This document shows positions 26,413 through 35,515 of a stretch of 41,580 bases of DNA, in pieces. Numbering within the stretch: the stretch's first letter is position 1; each line of letters opens with the position of its first letter. This stretch comes from Pseudomonadota bacterium (GTDB lineage Bacteria; Pseudomonadota; Gammaproteobacteria; Steroidobacterales; Woeseiaceae): assembly GCA_020027645.1 (NCBI GenBank), contig JAHKKM010000007.1:1-41580 (forward strand). The letters are read 5' to 3'. Position numbers and translations under genes: made by a program. The notes below the pieces were generated by a model. The model was not told where the DNA came from. It did not search any database and worked only from the letters and a program-made list of their open reading frames with translations.

Positions 26413-26964
26413 TTACATCATTCCTGTCTGCAGTCGCGCCTCGTCTGACATCATGCTTTGATTCCACGGCGGATCGAATACCAGCTCGACACGCACGTCC
26501 GCTACTGTCGGTATCGCCGCAATTTTTTCCTGTGCATCCTGTACAAGAATGTCGCCCATGCCGCATCCTGGTGCCGTCAGCGTCATGTCCACGTCGACCG
26601 AACGCATCCCGTTCGCTGTGGCGCTGATCTCGCAGCGGTAAACGAGGCCGAGGTCGACGATGTTGATCGGGATTTCCGGGTCATAACAGGTACGCAGCTG
26701 CTGCCAGACCACGTTTTCGATGTCGGCATCGGTCGGGTTTTCGGGGACCGATGGTGTGGCAACCGGCTCCTTGCCTATGGCATCGGCATCGGCGCCGGCG
26801 ATCCGAAACAGGTTTCCCTCCACATAGATTGTGAAGCTGCCGCCGAGCGACTGGGTGATGAAGCCGCTGGTCCCTGCGCGCAAAGTGAGGGTCTCGCCGG
26901 CTGGAACGATGACAGCCGAAACGTCGCGTGTCAGTGTGAAGGGTTCGTTGGAATGTCCGAACAT
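26413..26964 (-). CDS. sufT: Fe-S assembly accessory protein SufT (MIP18/DUF59 family)
   Basis: The 183-residue protein has an N-terminal part with AVIVPAGETLTLRAGTSG and LGGSFTIYVEGNLFRI, followed by a MIP18/DUF59 domain (about 80-175). The latter holds VWQQLRTCYDPEIPINIVDLGLVY and TLTAPGCGMGDILVQDA, with the Asp-Pro-Glu and Gly-Cys motifs of the family, and ends VELVFDPPWNQSMMSDEARLQ. SufT proteins aid maturation of Fe-S proteins. The ATG at 26964 lies eight bases after the sufU stop. It is the usual last member of suf operons of this type. Confidence 0.92.
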   Translation of the reverse strand: MFGHSNEPFTLTRDVSAVIVPAGETLTLRAGTSGFITQSLGGSFTIYVEGNLFRIAGADADAIGKEPVATPSVPENPTDADIENVVWQQLRTCYDPEIPINIVDLGLVYRCEISATANGMRSVDVDMTLTAPGCGMGDILVQDAQEKIAAIPTVADVRVELVFDPPWNQSMMSDEARLQTGMM

Positions 26965-26972
26965 TGACTCGA

Positions 26973-27467
26973 CTACTCTGTTGATGCCGGCCGCTGTTCC
27001 TGCCGGATGGCAGAATTCATGGCATGCCAGGCGAGCGTTGCGCACTTGACGCGCGAGGGAAATTCACGGACGCCCTGCAGCGCCTGCAGCTTGCCGAGTT
27101 CGATTTGTGAGTCCTCGCCCAAGTCCTCGCTCGAAATCCTGCCGGTAACCGCGCCAATCAGTGCTTTGGCGAAATCCAACGCCTCTCCCGTTCGCATGCC
27201 GATGATGGCGTCGGTCATCAGCGAGGCCGACGCAACGGAGATCGCGCAGCCCGATCCCTCGAAGGCGGCATCGCTGATTCGGTCATCGTCGTCGATCTGC
27301 AGATACAGCTTGAGCTTGTCTCCGCAAAGCGGATTCAGGCCCTCGGCGGAATGCGTAAGTGCCGGAAGTTTGCCGAAATGTCGAGGGCTGCGCGCATGAT
27401 CGAGGATCAGCTCGCGGTAAAGGTCGCGCAGTTCTCCAGTGGACAGATCACTCATTGCACGATTCAT
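26973..27467 (-). CDS. sufU: SufU-type Fe-S scaffold / sulfur-transfer protein
   Basis: The 164-residue IscU-fold protein carries the conserved cysteines C48 (NPLCGDKLKL), C74 (GSGCAIS) and C142 (RVKCATLAWHAM), with Asp50 as a further zinc ligand. The 20-residue insertion before the last cysteine (about 110-130) distinguishes SufU from IscU. In Gram-positive bacteria SufU takes sulfur from SufS through a zinc site. The start overlaps the sufS stop (ATGA), which supports the ATG at 27467 rather than the one at codon five. Confidence 0.95.
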   Translation of the reverse strand: MNRAMSDLSTGELRDLYRELILDHARSPRHFGKLPALTHSAEGLNPLCGDKLKLYLQIDDDDRISDAAFEGSGCAISVASASLMTDAIIGMRTGEALDFAKALIGAVTGRISSEDLGEDSQIELGKLQALQGVREFPSRVKCATLAWHAMNSAIRQEQRPASTE

Positions 27468-28720
27468 CGCCCGAAAATCTCCTTCGCCTTTGTCAGCGAC
27501 GCGACCAGCCGGTCGACATCGTCACGATTGTTGTACAACGCAAGCGATGCCCTTGCTGTACCCGGGACACCGAAAAAATCCATGACGGGCATGGCGCAAT
27601 GGTGGCCGGTGCGGATGGCCACGCCCTGGTGATCGACGATTGTTCCGAGGTCGTGGGGGTGAATATCGTCCAGCAGGAATGACTGCAGGCTTGCTTTTTG
27701 CCTGGCCGTTCCGATCAACCGGATGCCAGGTACTTCCGACAGCCGCTCAGTCATGTAGCGAAGCAGTTCGCTCTCGTGCGCGGCGATCCGCTCCATACCG
27801 ATCCCGGTAAGATAGCGCACCGCTGCACCGAGCCCGATTGCGCCCGATATGTTTGGGGTACCGGCTTCGAATTTGTAGGGGAGGTCGTTATACGTCGTGC
27901 CCTCGAAGCGCACTTCGAGAATCATGTCTCCACCGCCCTGATAGGGTGGCATGCGTTCGAGATGCTGTTCCCTGGCGTACAGAATGCCGATACCGGTCGG
28001 GCCGCACATCTTGTGTCCGGAAAAGGCATAGAAGTCGCAGTCCAGGGCCTGCACGTCGACTGGCATATGCGGTACTGCCTGGGCCCCGTCGAGGAGCACA
28101 GGCACACCGTGCTGCTGTGCGCGACGGATCAGCTCCTGCGCGGGCAAAACCGTACCGAGTGCATTCGAAACATGCGCAATTGCCAGGATCTTCACGCCAC
28201 TTTCGATCTGACGGTTGAAAGTCACAAGGTCGAGTTCGCCGCGTTCGTCGATCGGTACGACCAGGAGCTCGGCACCGGTCTGCTCGCACAGCAATTGCCA
28301 GGGCACGATGTTGGAGTGATGCTCGAGCTGTGACAAAAGGATCCTGTCGCCGCGTTTCAGGCCAGGCCTGCAGAAACTCTGCGCGACCAGGTTGATCGAC
28401 TCGGTGGTACCGCTCGTAAACACAACCTCGCGGCGGCTGCGGGCATTGATGAAGCCGGCAATGGCATCCCGCGCAGCCTCGTAAGCTTCCGTTGCGCGGT
28501 GACTCAAGGTATGCACGCCACGATGCACGTTGGCATGATTGTGACGATGATACTCGGCAACGGCGTCGATCACCGACTCGGGCTGCTGGGCCGAAGCTGC
28601 GCTGTCCAGATACACCAGGGGTTCCCCGTTGATCTCTTGTGCGAGCACCGGGAAGTCAGTACGACAGGCAGAGAGGTCAACGTGCGGATCGCTTTTAACG
28701 GTTTGCAGCGGTTTGCTCAT
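27464..28720 (-). CDS. sufS: Cysteine desulfurase SufS
   Basis: The 418-residue PLP enzyme takes sulfur from cysteine for Fe-S assembly. The PLP lysine is K237 in FSGHKMCGPTG, and the persulfide-forming catalytic cysteine is C375 in RTGHHCAMPVMDFFGVPGTARAS near the C-terminus. FTSGTTESINLVA and HVSNALGT blocks agree with the group II SufS family. Its ATG overlaps the sufD stop and its stop overlaps the sufU start, so SufD, SufS and SufU are translationally linked. Confidence 0.97.
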   Translation of the reverse strand: MSKPLQTVKSDPHVDLSACRTDFPVLAQEINGEPLVYLDSAASAQQPESVIDAVAEYHRHNHANVHRGVHTLSHRATEAYEAARDAIAGFINARSRREVVFTSGTTESINLVAQSFCRPGLKRGDRILLSQLEHHSNIVPWQLLCEQTGAELLVVPIDERGELDLVTFNRQIESGVKILAIAHVSNALGTVLPAQELIRRAQQHGVPVLLDGAQAVPHMPVDVQALDCDFYAFSGHKMCGPTGIGILYAREQHLERMPPYQGGGDMILEVRFEGTTYNDLPYKFEAGTPNISGAIGLGAAVRYLTGIGMERIAAHESELLRYMTERLSEVPGIRLIGTARQKASLQSFLLDDIHPHDLGTIVDHQGVAIRTGHHCAMPVMDFFGVPGTARASLALYNNRDDVDRLVASLTKAKEIFGR

Positions 28721-30003
28721 GGTTTATCACTGACCACAAGATCAAGGCGCTGATCTATTCTGCCGGCAACGTATTCGGCGGCGACGGCGACCGCCAATTC
28801 GCCCAGTACGCTTGCGGCGAATGCGCGAGTGAGCATGCGGGAGGCAGCATCCGCATCGATGCCACGGGATCGCAGGTAAAACAGCGCCGATTCATCGAGC
28901 TGTCCCACCGTGGCGCCGTGTGCGCATTTGACGTCGTCGGCATAGATTTCGAGTTCCGGCTTGGTGTCGATCTCGGCCTTGTCGGACAGCAGCAGGTTGT
29001 GATTCGACTGCCCCGCATCCGTGCCGTCGGCACCCTTGTGCACGATCGCCTTGCTGTTGAAGACGCAGCGCGACCTGCCATGCAGAATGCCGCGAAACGC
29101 GGCCCGGCTTCGGGCCGGTCCGACGCGATGATCGATGCGGATGTGGTTGTCGATGTGCTGCGAACCCGTGGCGAGATACAGCCCGTTAGCGATTACGTCT
29201 GATCCGGCAGCAGTGAGATCTGCGGCGACATCGTTCCTGACCAGCGCGCCGCCGAGGTCGATACTCGTGTAGCGCAGCAATGCATCTTGGCCGACCGCGA
29301 TTTGCAACCTGCCGGTGAGAATCTGGGCCTCGCCACACTCCTGCAAACGCAGGTACCGGACTTGAGCACCGCGCGCAAGGCGCAATTCAATCACGACGCT
29401 GGCAAACGACGCTGCCGCCGACAGCGACAGGTGGTTCTCGATGATTTCGAGTTTCGCGCCGGCGCCGACCTCGAACACGATGCGCGACATGGCTACACTG
29501 GTGTTGCCCGAAGCATCGTTGGCCAGGACCAGGCCGATCGGCCGGCTGAGTGTTGCGCCGGCTGGTACCACGATGTGGATGGCGTCATGCAGCAGTGCCG
29601 CATTCAAATTCGACAAACCGTCATCGGTAACGAGCCCACGGCCATCGGCAGGTTCGCGGCCGATGCGAATCGATTCCAGGTCGGGCAGGGCGCCGCCCAG
29701 CAGCCGGCCGTTCAGGAAGCGCAGCCAATGTGCATCGATGGCGGTTTCGGACGCCTGTGTTGGCAGATGTTCCTTGCGCGGTTCGTGCGGCAATACCAAA
29801 TCGGGCTGTGACGCGAGCCAGGCATTGCTGAGTTCTACCGCCGACTGAAGGCTGGTGTAGCGCCAGTCTTCCTCGGTTGTGCCGGGCAAGCCCTGCTTTG
29901 CAAATTCCGTGAGCGCCCGTTCGCGCAACGCTCGCAGACCGTTATCCGGCAGTCGCCCGACGACGTCAGCAAGCAGGTCCTGGCGGATTACAGCGGTGTT
30001 CAT
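28717..30003 (-). CDS. sufD: Fe-S assembly protein SufD
   Basis: The 428-residue protein is the SufBC2D complex subunit paired with SufB. The C-terminal core is a beta-helix with SRAAFRGILHGRSRCVFNSKAIVHKGADGTDAGQ split across turns, LLLSDKAEIDTKPELEIYADDVKCAHGATVGQLDE, and the following LFYLRSRGI. This CAHGAT-x-GQL motif is shared by SufB and SufD. The N-terminal part includes TEEDWRYTSL. ATGA overlaps link it to sufC upstream and sufS downstream. Confidence 0.95.
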   Translation of the reverse strand: MNTAVIRQDLLADVVGRLPDNGLRALRERALTEFAKQGLPGTTEEDWRYTSLQSAVELSNAWLASQPDLVLPHEPRKEHLPTQASETAIDAHWLRFLNGRLLGGALPDLESIRIGREPADGRGLVTDDGLSNLNAALLHDAIHIVVPAGATLSRPIGLVLANDASGNTSVAMSRIVFEVGAGAKLEIIENHLSLSAAASFASVVIELRLARGAQVRYLRLQECGEAQILTGRLQIAVGQDALLRYTSIDLGGALVRNDVAADLTAAGSDVIANGLYLATGSQHIDNHIRIDHRVGPARSRAAFRGILHGRSRCVFNSKAIVHKGADGTDAGQSNHNLLLSDKAEIDTKPELEIYADDVKCAHGATVGQLDESALFYLRSRGIDADAASRMLTRAFAASVLGELAVAVAAEYVAGRIDQRLDLVVSDKP

Positions 30004-30761
30004 GCGTTGGCGACCTCGCGCACCCAGTCGTAACCCCGCTTCTCGAGCTCCAGGGCAAGCGACTTGTCACCGGAGTGCACGATCCGGCCCTTCGACAGCA
30101 CGTGCACCTGGTCGGGCTCGATGTAATGGAGCAGACGCTGATAATGAGTGACCAGCACGATCGCGCGCTCCGGGCTGCGCAGCGCATTGATACCCTTGGC
30201 CACTGCCTTGAGCGCATCGATGTCTAGCCCGGAATCGGTTTCATCAAGAATGGCCAGTCGCGGCTCGAGCATTGCCATCTGCAGGATCTCGTTGCGCTTT
30301 TTCTCGCCACCCGAGAAGCCCTCGTTGACCGCGCGATTGAGAAATCCGGGGTCCATGTCGAGCAACTTCATTTTCTCGCGGGCGAGCTTGAGAAATTCGA
30401 AGGCATCGATTTCCGGTTGCCCGTTATGACGTCGCTTGGCATTGACCGCGGCCTTCAGCAGGTAAGCATTGTTAACGCCGGGAATCTCCACCGGGTACTG
30501 GAAGCCGAGAAAGATACCCTCGCGGGCCCGCTCCTCCGGAGCGAGTTCGAGCAGATTCCTGCCGAAAAACGTGACGCTGCCGGCCGTCACGAGATGACTC
30601 TCGTGTCCCGCAATGACCTGCGCGAGCGTGCTTTTGCCCGAGCCGTTCGGTCCCATGATGGCGTGCACCTCGCCGCTATTCACCGTCAGTGAAAGCCCGT
30701 CCAGGATCGCGGTATCGCCGATCTTCGTGTGCAAGTCCCTGATTTCAAGCATTGCTGTCAT
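30000..30761 (-). CDS. sufC: Fe-S assembly ATPase SufC
   Basis: The 253-residue ABC-type ATPase powers conformational change of SufBCD. Motifs: Walker A GPNGSGKST, the SufC-specific FLGFQYPVEIPGV, signature FSGGEKKRNEI, and LAILDETDSGLDIDAL with LVTHYQRLL as Walker B and H-loop. The ATG at 30761 is preceded by ACGGGA and lies 11 bases after the sufB stop. The second ATG at 30752 is an alternative. Upstream residues of the open frame are out of family. Confidence 0.97.
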   Translation of the reverse strand: MTAMLEIRDLHTKIGDTAILDGLSLTVNSGEVHAIMGPNGSGKSTLAQVIAGHESHLVTAGSVTFFGRNLLELAPEERAREGIFLGFQYPVEIPGVNNAYLLKAAVNAKRRHNGQPEIDAFEFLKLAREKMKLLDMDPGFLNRAVNEGFSGGEKKRNEILQMAMLEPRLAILDETDSGLDIDALKAVAKGINALRSPERAIVLVTHYQRLLHYIEPDQVHVLSKGRIVHSGDKSLALELEKRGYDWVREVANA

Positions 30762-30772
30762 AGTCGATCCCG

Positions 30773-32221
30773 TTATCCCACCGCGCCTTCGAGGCTTACG
30801 TTCAGCAGGTTCTGTGCTTCGACGGCAAACTCCATCGGCAGCTCCCGGAAAACTTCCTTGCAAAAGCCGTTCACGATCATGTTGACCGCGTCCTCTTCCG
30901 AGATTCCTCGTTGCCGGCAGTAGAAGAGCTGGTCGTCGGAAATTTTCGACGTCGTCGCCTCGTGCTCTACGCGCGCTGTCGGGTTTCTGATTTCCATGTA
31001 CGGAAAGGTGTGCGCGCCGCAGTTCTTGCCGAGCAGCAGCGAGTCGCACTGCGTATGATTTCTGGCATTCGCTGCCTGCGGCATGATGCGCACGAGGCCG
31101 CGATAGGCGTTCTGTGCGCGTCCTGCCGAGATTCCCTTCGATACGATGGTGCTGCGCGTATTTCGCCCGATGTGAATCATTTTCGTGCCAGTGTCCGCCT
31201 GTTGCATATTGTTGGCCACGGCAACCGAATAGAATTCGCCAACAGAATTTTCACCGCGCAACACGCAGCTCGGATACTTCCAGGTGATTGCCGAACCGGT
31301 CTCGACCTGCGTCCATGAAATCTTCGAGTTTGCACCGCGGCAATCGCCACGCTTGGTGACAAAGTTGAAGATCCCGCCCTTGCCGTTCTCGTCCCCGGGA
31401 TACCAGTTCTGCACTGTCGAGTACTTGATCTGCGCGTCCTTCAGCGCGACCAGCTCGACCACCGCCGCGTGCAACTGGTTCTCGTCGCGCATCGGTGCCG
31501 TGCAACCTTCCAGGTAGCTGACGTGACTGCCTTCATCGGCAATGATCAGTGTCCGTTCGAATTGCCCGGTGTTGGCCGCATTGATGCGGAAATACGTCGA
31601 CAGTTCCATCGGGCAACGCACGCCTTTCGGTATGTAGACGAAAGAGCCGTCGCTGAAAACAGCGGAATTCAACGTCGCAAAAAAATTGTCGCGATAAGGG
31701 ACGACCGATCCGAGGTACTTCTTCACCAGCTCGGGATGATCGCGTACCGCCTCGGAAAACGGGCAGAAAATGACGCCGGCCTCTTTCAGTTTTGCCTTGA
31801 ACGTTGTGGCCACCGAGACGCTGTCGAAAACTGCATCTACCGCAACTCCCGCGAGCTTTGCGCGTTCGTGCAGCGGTATGCCGAGCTTGTCGTAGGTTTC
31901 CAGCAGTTTCGGGTCGACTTCGTCCAGGCTTTTTGGCCGTTCGGCATCGGATTTCGGTGCCGAGAAATACGAGATCGCTTGGTAATCGATAGCCGGGTAA
32001 TGCACGTGCGCCCATTTGGGCTCGCGCATGGTCAGCCAGTGCCGGTACGCCTTGAGGCGCCATTGCAACATGAATTCCGGCTCGCCCTTCTTGGCGGAAA
32101 GCGCCCCGATGACGTCCTCGTTGAGTCCTGGTGGCAGGCTGTCCGACTCGATGTCCGTGACAAAACCGTGCTGGTAGCGTCGATTGACCAGGCCTTCGAT
32201 ATCGGTGGGATTGCTGGACAT
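30773..32221 (-). CDS. sufB: Fe-S assembly scaffold SufB
   Basis: The 482-residue protein is the cluster-building scaffold of the SufBC2D complex. Recognisable parts are [20 protein letters not shown] near the N-terminus, [17 protein letters not shown]-like text, [36 protein letters not shown], and [23 protein letters not shown] at the end. The start at 32221 has AAGAAGG within the upstream gene as its ribosome-binding site and lies two bases after the regulator stop. The frame is open beyond it, but homology begins here. Confidence 0.97.
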   Translation of the reverse strand: MSSNPTDIEGLVNRRYQHGFVTDIESDSLPPGLNEDVIGALSAKKGEPEFMLQWRLKAYRHWLTMREPKWAHVHYPAIDYQAISYFSAPKSDAERPKSLDEVDPKLLETYDKLGIPLHERAKLAGVAVDAVFDSVSVATTFKAKLKEAGVIFCPFSEAVRDHPELVKKYLGSVVPYRDNFFATLNSAVFSDGSFVYIPKGVRCPMELSTYFRINAANTGQFERTLIIADEGSHVSYLEGCTAPMRDENQLHAAVVELVALKDAQIKYSTVQNWYPGDENGKGGIFNFVTKRGDCRGANSKISWTQVETGSAITWKYPSCVLRGENSVGEFYSVAVANNMQQADTGTKMIHIGRNTRSTIVSKGISAGRAQNAYRGLVRIMPQAANARNHTQCDSLLLGKNCGAHTFPYMEIRNPTARVEHEATTSKISDDQLFYCRQRGISEEDAVNMIVNGFCKEVFRELPMEFAVEAQNLLNVSLEGAVG

Positions 32222-32223
32222 GC

Positions 32224-32685
32224 TCAGACCTTCTTCTCGACGTGTATCGGCATGCCGGCAAATTCGAATCGCGGGACAGGGCTGTTGCTTCTCAGCAGAT
32301 CCTGCAGGCTGATGTCTTCCAGCGCGCCGCGGATGGCGACATTGATGCGCTGCCATGCGCCTCCGACGCAGCAGAAAGCCTCGAAGTTGCAATGGCTGTC
32401 GCTGCCACTGCACTCGGTTATCGAGACCGGACCCTCGAGCGCATCGATAACGTTGGCAGCGCTGATGGCCTTGGCATCACGCGACAGTCGGTAGCCGCCA
32501 TGGGACCCGCGGGTGGACGTGACAAGCTGTGATTTAGCCAATAATTTCAATAGCTTACTTACGGTCGGCAGACCGATGCCGGTGGCCGCTGCGATCTCGG
32601 CCGCGCTCGCCACGCCACCCGGGCCGCTGGCGAGATGGCCCAGAACCACGGTTCCGTAGTCGGTCAGCTTGCTGATTCGAAGCAC
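32224..32685 (-). CDS. Rrf2-family regulator of the suf operon (SufR/IscR-like)
   Basis: The 153-residue protein has an N-terminal winged helix ([18 protein letters not shown], then [20 protein letters not shown]) and the Rrf2-type wing with [12 protein letters not shown]. Four cysteines, C92, C99, C105 and C106, form the region where IscR-like proteins bind an Fe-S cluster. The form matches the suf regulator described in Xanthomonas-type suf operons. As first gene, two bases before sufB, it probably controls its own operon through cluster status. That control is inferred from family and position. Confidence 0.92.
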   Translation of the reverse strand: MLRISKLTDYGTVVLGHLASGPGGVASAAEIAAATGIGLPTVSKLLKLLAKSQLVTSTRGSHGGYRLSRDAKAISAANVIDALEGPVSITECSGSDSHCNFEAFCCVGGAWQRINVAIRGALEDISLQDLLRSNSPVPRFEFAGMPIHVEKKV

Positions 32686-32712
32686 GGCAATTCTCCAGCG
32701 TCTGAAAAGGGG

Positions 32713-32745
32713 ACTATTTTAGTACTATTTGACCCTGCTGGCCAA
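32713..32745 (-). promoter_or_regulatory. Candidate suf promoter with overlapping Rrf2-type operator
   Basis: Read on the minus strand, TTGGCC (32745-32740) is followed after 18 bases by TAAAAT (32721-32716), a good -35/-10 pair 31 bases upstream of the regulator start. The -10 is embedded in the dyad ACT-AAAAT-AGT (32723-32713), adjacent to a second palindrome TAGTACTA (32720-32727). This resembles the ACT/AGT half-sites of IscR-type operators. The site would let the regulator block polymerase. The assignment is by eye. Confidence 0.5.
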
Positions 32746-32784
32746 GCGATGGCGCCAGCACCGGCCAAGCGCGGAAGGGAATTT

Positions 32785-32793
32785 TGTTATGCT
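32785..32793 (+). promoter_or_regulatory. Possible extended -10 element for the aldolase gene
   Basis: TGTTATGCT (32785-32793) resembles an extended -10 box (TGnTATAAT) about 90 bases upstream of the aldolase start. No good -35 was found at the proper distance. It is divergent from the suf promoter, with the two -10 elements about 65 bases apart. Confidence 0.3.
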
Positions 32794-32882
32794 AGGCCGT
32801 CCCCTCGAGACAAGCATTGCGCCGCCGGGAGGTACCGGCAGAGCGCTTTTTCCGACAAGAATTGACCTGGAGACAACTCACA

Positions 32883-33905
32883 ATGAATGTGAAAGAACTG
32901 AACGCGGTCGCCAAAGCCATGGTGGGCAAAGGCAAGGGCATATTGGCGGCCGATGAAAGCAGTCCGACCATAAAGAAACGCTTCGACGGCATTGGTGCCG
33001 CGTCGACCGAAGAGAACCGGCGGCGCTACCGGGAAATGCTTTTCACAGCCAAAGGGGCAGAGGCCTACATCGGCGGGGTCATCCTGTATGACGAGACCAT
33101 TCGCCAGAGCACGTCCAAAGGTGTGCCGTTCCCGAAGTACCTGAACGATCTCGGCATGATCGCCGGGATCAAGGTGGACACCGGCGCCAAGGCGCTCGCG
33201 GGTTTCCCCGGCGAGTTGATTACCGAAGGTCTGGACGGGCTGCGCGATCGGCTCAAGGAGTATTACGGCATGGGCGCGCGCTTCGCCAAGTGGCGGGCGG
33301 TCATCAATATCGGCAAGGACATACCCAGCGAATTTTGCCTGCGGGCGAACGCGCACGCGCTGGCTCGCTATGCGGCACTTTGCCAGGAGGCGCAGATCGT
33401 GCCGATCGTCGAGCCGGAGGTGATCATGGACGGTGATCACAGTATCGGCCGCTGCGAGGAAGTGACGGCAGCTGCACTCGATGCGGTATTTGCCGAATTG
33501 CAAGCGCACCGGGTTGCTCTCGAGGGTATCGTGCTGAAACCCAACATGGTGATTTCCGCCACCAAGGCGCCGAAGCGTGCCGGTCCCGAGGAAGTCGCGA
33601 AGGCAACCTTGCGCTGTCTCAAGGCACACGTGCCGGCCGAGGTACCGGGTATCGCGTTTCTCTCCGGCGGTCAGACCGCCGAGGAAGCAACCCTGCACCT
33701 CAGCCTGATGAACCGCATGGGCAAGTTGCCCTGGGAGCTTTCGTTTTCCTATGGCCGTGCCCTGCAAGCACCGGCACTGGAGGCCTGGCACGGCAAGGAA
33801 GGACAGTTTGCGGCAGGCCAAAAGGCCCTGTACAAACGCGCAAAACTCAACAGCCTGGCACATCTAGGCAAGTACGAATCAGCTATGGAAGCCGACGCCG
33901 CCTGA
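32883..33905 (+). CDS. Class I fructose-bisphosphate aldolase
   Basis: The 340-residue enzyme is of the eukaryote-like class I type that uses a Schiff-base lysine and no metal. Residues visible: ILAADES (20-26), K97 in GIKVD, K136 in RFAKWRA, E177 and E179 in IVEPEV, and the Schiff-base K219 in GIVLKPNMV, followed by LSGGQTAEEAT. It cleaves fructose 1,6-bisphosphate to triose phosphates. The ATG at 32883 has GGAGA upstream and fits the family; the frame is open 22 codons before it. It lies 14 bases before mlaF, so the Mla genes may be cotranscribed with it. Confidence 0.95.
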   Translation: MNVKELNAVAKAMVGKGKGILAADESSPTIKKRFDGIGAASTEENRRRYREMLFTAKGAEAYIGGVILYDETIRQSTSKGVPFPKYLNDLGMIAGIKVDTGAKALAGFPGELITEGLDGLRDRLKEYYGMGARFAKWRAVINIGKDIPSEFCLRANAHALARYAALCQEAQIVPIVEPEVIMDGDHSIGRCEEVTAAALDAVFAELQAHRVALEGIVLKPNMVISATKAPKRAGPEEVAKATLRCLKAHVPAEVPGIAFLSGGQTAEEATLHLSLMNRMGKLPWELSFSYGRALQAPALEAWHGKEGQFAAGQKALYKRAKLNSLAHLGKYESAMEADAA

Positions 33906-33919
33906 GCATCGCGCGATCC

Positions 33920-34738
33920 ATGGCTGACACTGCAGAAAATATCATCGAGGTCCGGGACCTCGACTATTCGCGCGGCAGGCTGGAGATATTCAAAGGCTTG
34001 AATATCAACATACGCCGCGGCGACGTTACCGCGGTCATGGGTCCGAGCGGGACCGGCAAGACCACGCTGTTGCGCCTGATTACCAGGCAGCTCGTGCCGG
34101 ACCGGGGACATATTTTCATCGATAGCGTCGATATCGGGACGCTCAATCAGAAAGAGCTGTACCGCCTGCGGCGGCGTTTTGGTGTCTTATTCCAGAATGG
34201 CGCATTGCTGACGGATTTCAGTGTTTTCGAAAACGTCGCGTTTCCTTTACGCGAGCACACCAAGTTGCCGAACCGCCTTATCCGACACGTGGTGCTGACG
34301 AAACTGCACGCGGTCGGACTGCGGGGCGCGGCGGACATGATGCCAGGGCAATTGTCCGGCGGCATGGCGCGTCGTGTCGCTCTCGCGCGGGCCATGGTCA
34401 TGGATCCCGATATTCTCATTTACGACGAGCCATTCGTCGGCCTGGATCCGATCTCGATGGGCGTCATTGTCCGGCTGGTCCGCAGGATGAACGACGCTCT
34501 CGGCATCACCAGTATCCTGGTCAGTCATGACGTGCAGGAGATCGCCTCCGTCTCTGACTGCACGTACCTCATTTCCAACGGCAAGGTAGCGGCGTCCGGA
34601 AGCCCGACCGAACTGCAGAACACTCAGTCGAAACTGGTTCAGCAGTTTATGCACGGCATGGCGGACGGTCCGGTCCCGTTTCATTTCGCGGCACCGGATT
34701 ACGAGGAGCAACTGCTCGGCCGGGATGTCGAGCAATAG
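33920..34738 (+). CDS. mlaF: Phospholipid transport ABC ATPase MlaF
   Basis: The 272-residue cytoplasmic ATPase drives retrograde or anterograde phospholipid transfer between the membranes. Motifs: Walker A GPSGTGKTT, QNGALLTDFSVFENVAFPLRE (Q-loop), signature QLSGGMARRVALARA, Walker B IYDEPFVGLDP and LVSHDV. It contains the FQNGALL text typical of MlaF. The gene follows the aldolase by 14 bases with no clear Shine-Dalgarno and is followed by mlaE after three bases. Confidence 0.96.
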   Translation: MADTAENIIEVRDLDYSRGRLEIFKGLNINIRRGDVTAVMGPSGTGKTTLLRLITRQLVPDRGHIFIDSVDIGTLNQKELYRLRRRFGVLFQNGALLTDFSVFENVAFPLREHTKLPNRLIRHVVLTKLHAVGLRGAADMMPGQLSGGMARRVALARAMVMDPDILIYDEPFVGLDPISMGVIVRLVRRMNDALGITSILVSHDVQEIASVSDCTYLISNGKVAASGSPTELQNTQSKLVQQFMHGMADGPVPFHFAAPDYEEQLLGRDVEQ

Positions 34739-34741
34739 CCC

Positions 34742-35506
34742 ATGTTTCGCGATCTCTATCTAACGTTCAAGGAATTCCTGCGCACCTTCGGTGCCATGCA
34801 GTTGTTCTTCCTGAGGCTGCTCAGCAATTCGCCGAGTATTTTCGTCAAGCGATTCAACCTGGTGGTGCAACAGGTCTACAACGCCGGCGCCTTGTCATTG
34901 GTCATTATCATGGTTTGCGGGCTGTTCGTCGGCGGCGTACTGGGTTTGCAAGGCCATGCCAACCTGTCTAAGTTCAACGCCGAGGATTCAGTCGGCACCT
35001 TTGCTGCGTTCTCCCTGATCAAGGAACTTGGCCCGGTTATTACCGCGCTGCTGTTTGCGGGAAGGGCCGGCACAGCGCTCGCGTCCGAGATCGGCCTGAT
35101 GAAAGCTACCGACCAGCTATCGGCCATGGAAATGATGGCGATCAACCCCTTGCGCCGGGTACTGGTGCCGCGTTTTCTCGGTGGCGTGATTGCCATGCCG
35201 CTGCTGGTTGCCGTGTTCACCGTCATCGGCCTGTTTGGCGCGCATCTCGTCGGCGTTACCCTATTGGGCGTCGATGCCGGTGCCTTCTGGCAACAGATGC
35301 AAAGCACGCTGGAAATGGGCGACATTTATGAGGGCATCGTCAAGAGCATCGTATTCGGCATCGTCGCAAGCCTGTACGCGGTGTGGGAAGGCTATAATGC
35401 TGTGCCAACGGCCGAGGGTGTGGGGCGGGCGACCACCCGGACCGTGGTGCTGACGGCGATCGCCGTACTCATTCTCGATTTCATGATTACCGCCGTTTCG
35501 ATCTGA
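34742..35506 (+). CDS. mlaE: Phospholipid transport permease MlaE
   Basis: The 254-residue inner-membrane permease has five to six hydrophobic segments. Recognisable MlaE text: LVIIMVCGLFVGGVLGLQG, LGPVITALLFAGRAGTALASEIG, MKATDQLSAMEMMAINPLRRVLVPRFLGG, and EGYNAVPTAEGVGRATTRTVV at the end. It pairs with MlaF, and the MlaD hexamer caps it on the periplasmic side. Length is normal, and the start lies three bases after mlaF. Confidence 0.96.
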   Translation: MFRDLYLTFKEFLRTFGAMQLFFLRLLSNSPSIFVKRFNLVVQQVYNAGALSLVIIMVCGLFVGGVLGLQGHANLSKFNAEDSVGTFAAFSLIKELGPVITALLFAGRAGTALASEIGLMKATDQLSAMEMMAINPLRRVLVPRFLGGVIAMPLLVAVFTVIGLFGAHLVGVTLLGVDAGAFWQQMQSTLEMGDIYEGIVKSIVFGIVASLYAVWEGYNAVPTAEGVGRATTRTVVLTAIAVLILDFMITAVSI

Positions 35507-35515
35507 GGAACTAGC

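Noticed and set aside
32787-33863. Long minus-strand open frame opposite the aldolase gene
   Set aside because: It mirrors the full class I aldolase, which has all catalytic residues. The antisense product has no recognisable features and would also cross the fba leader.
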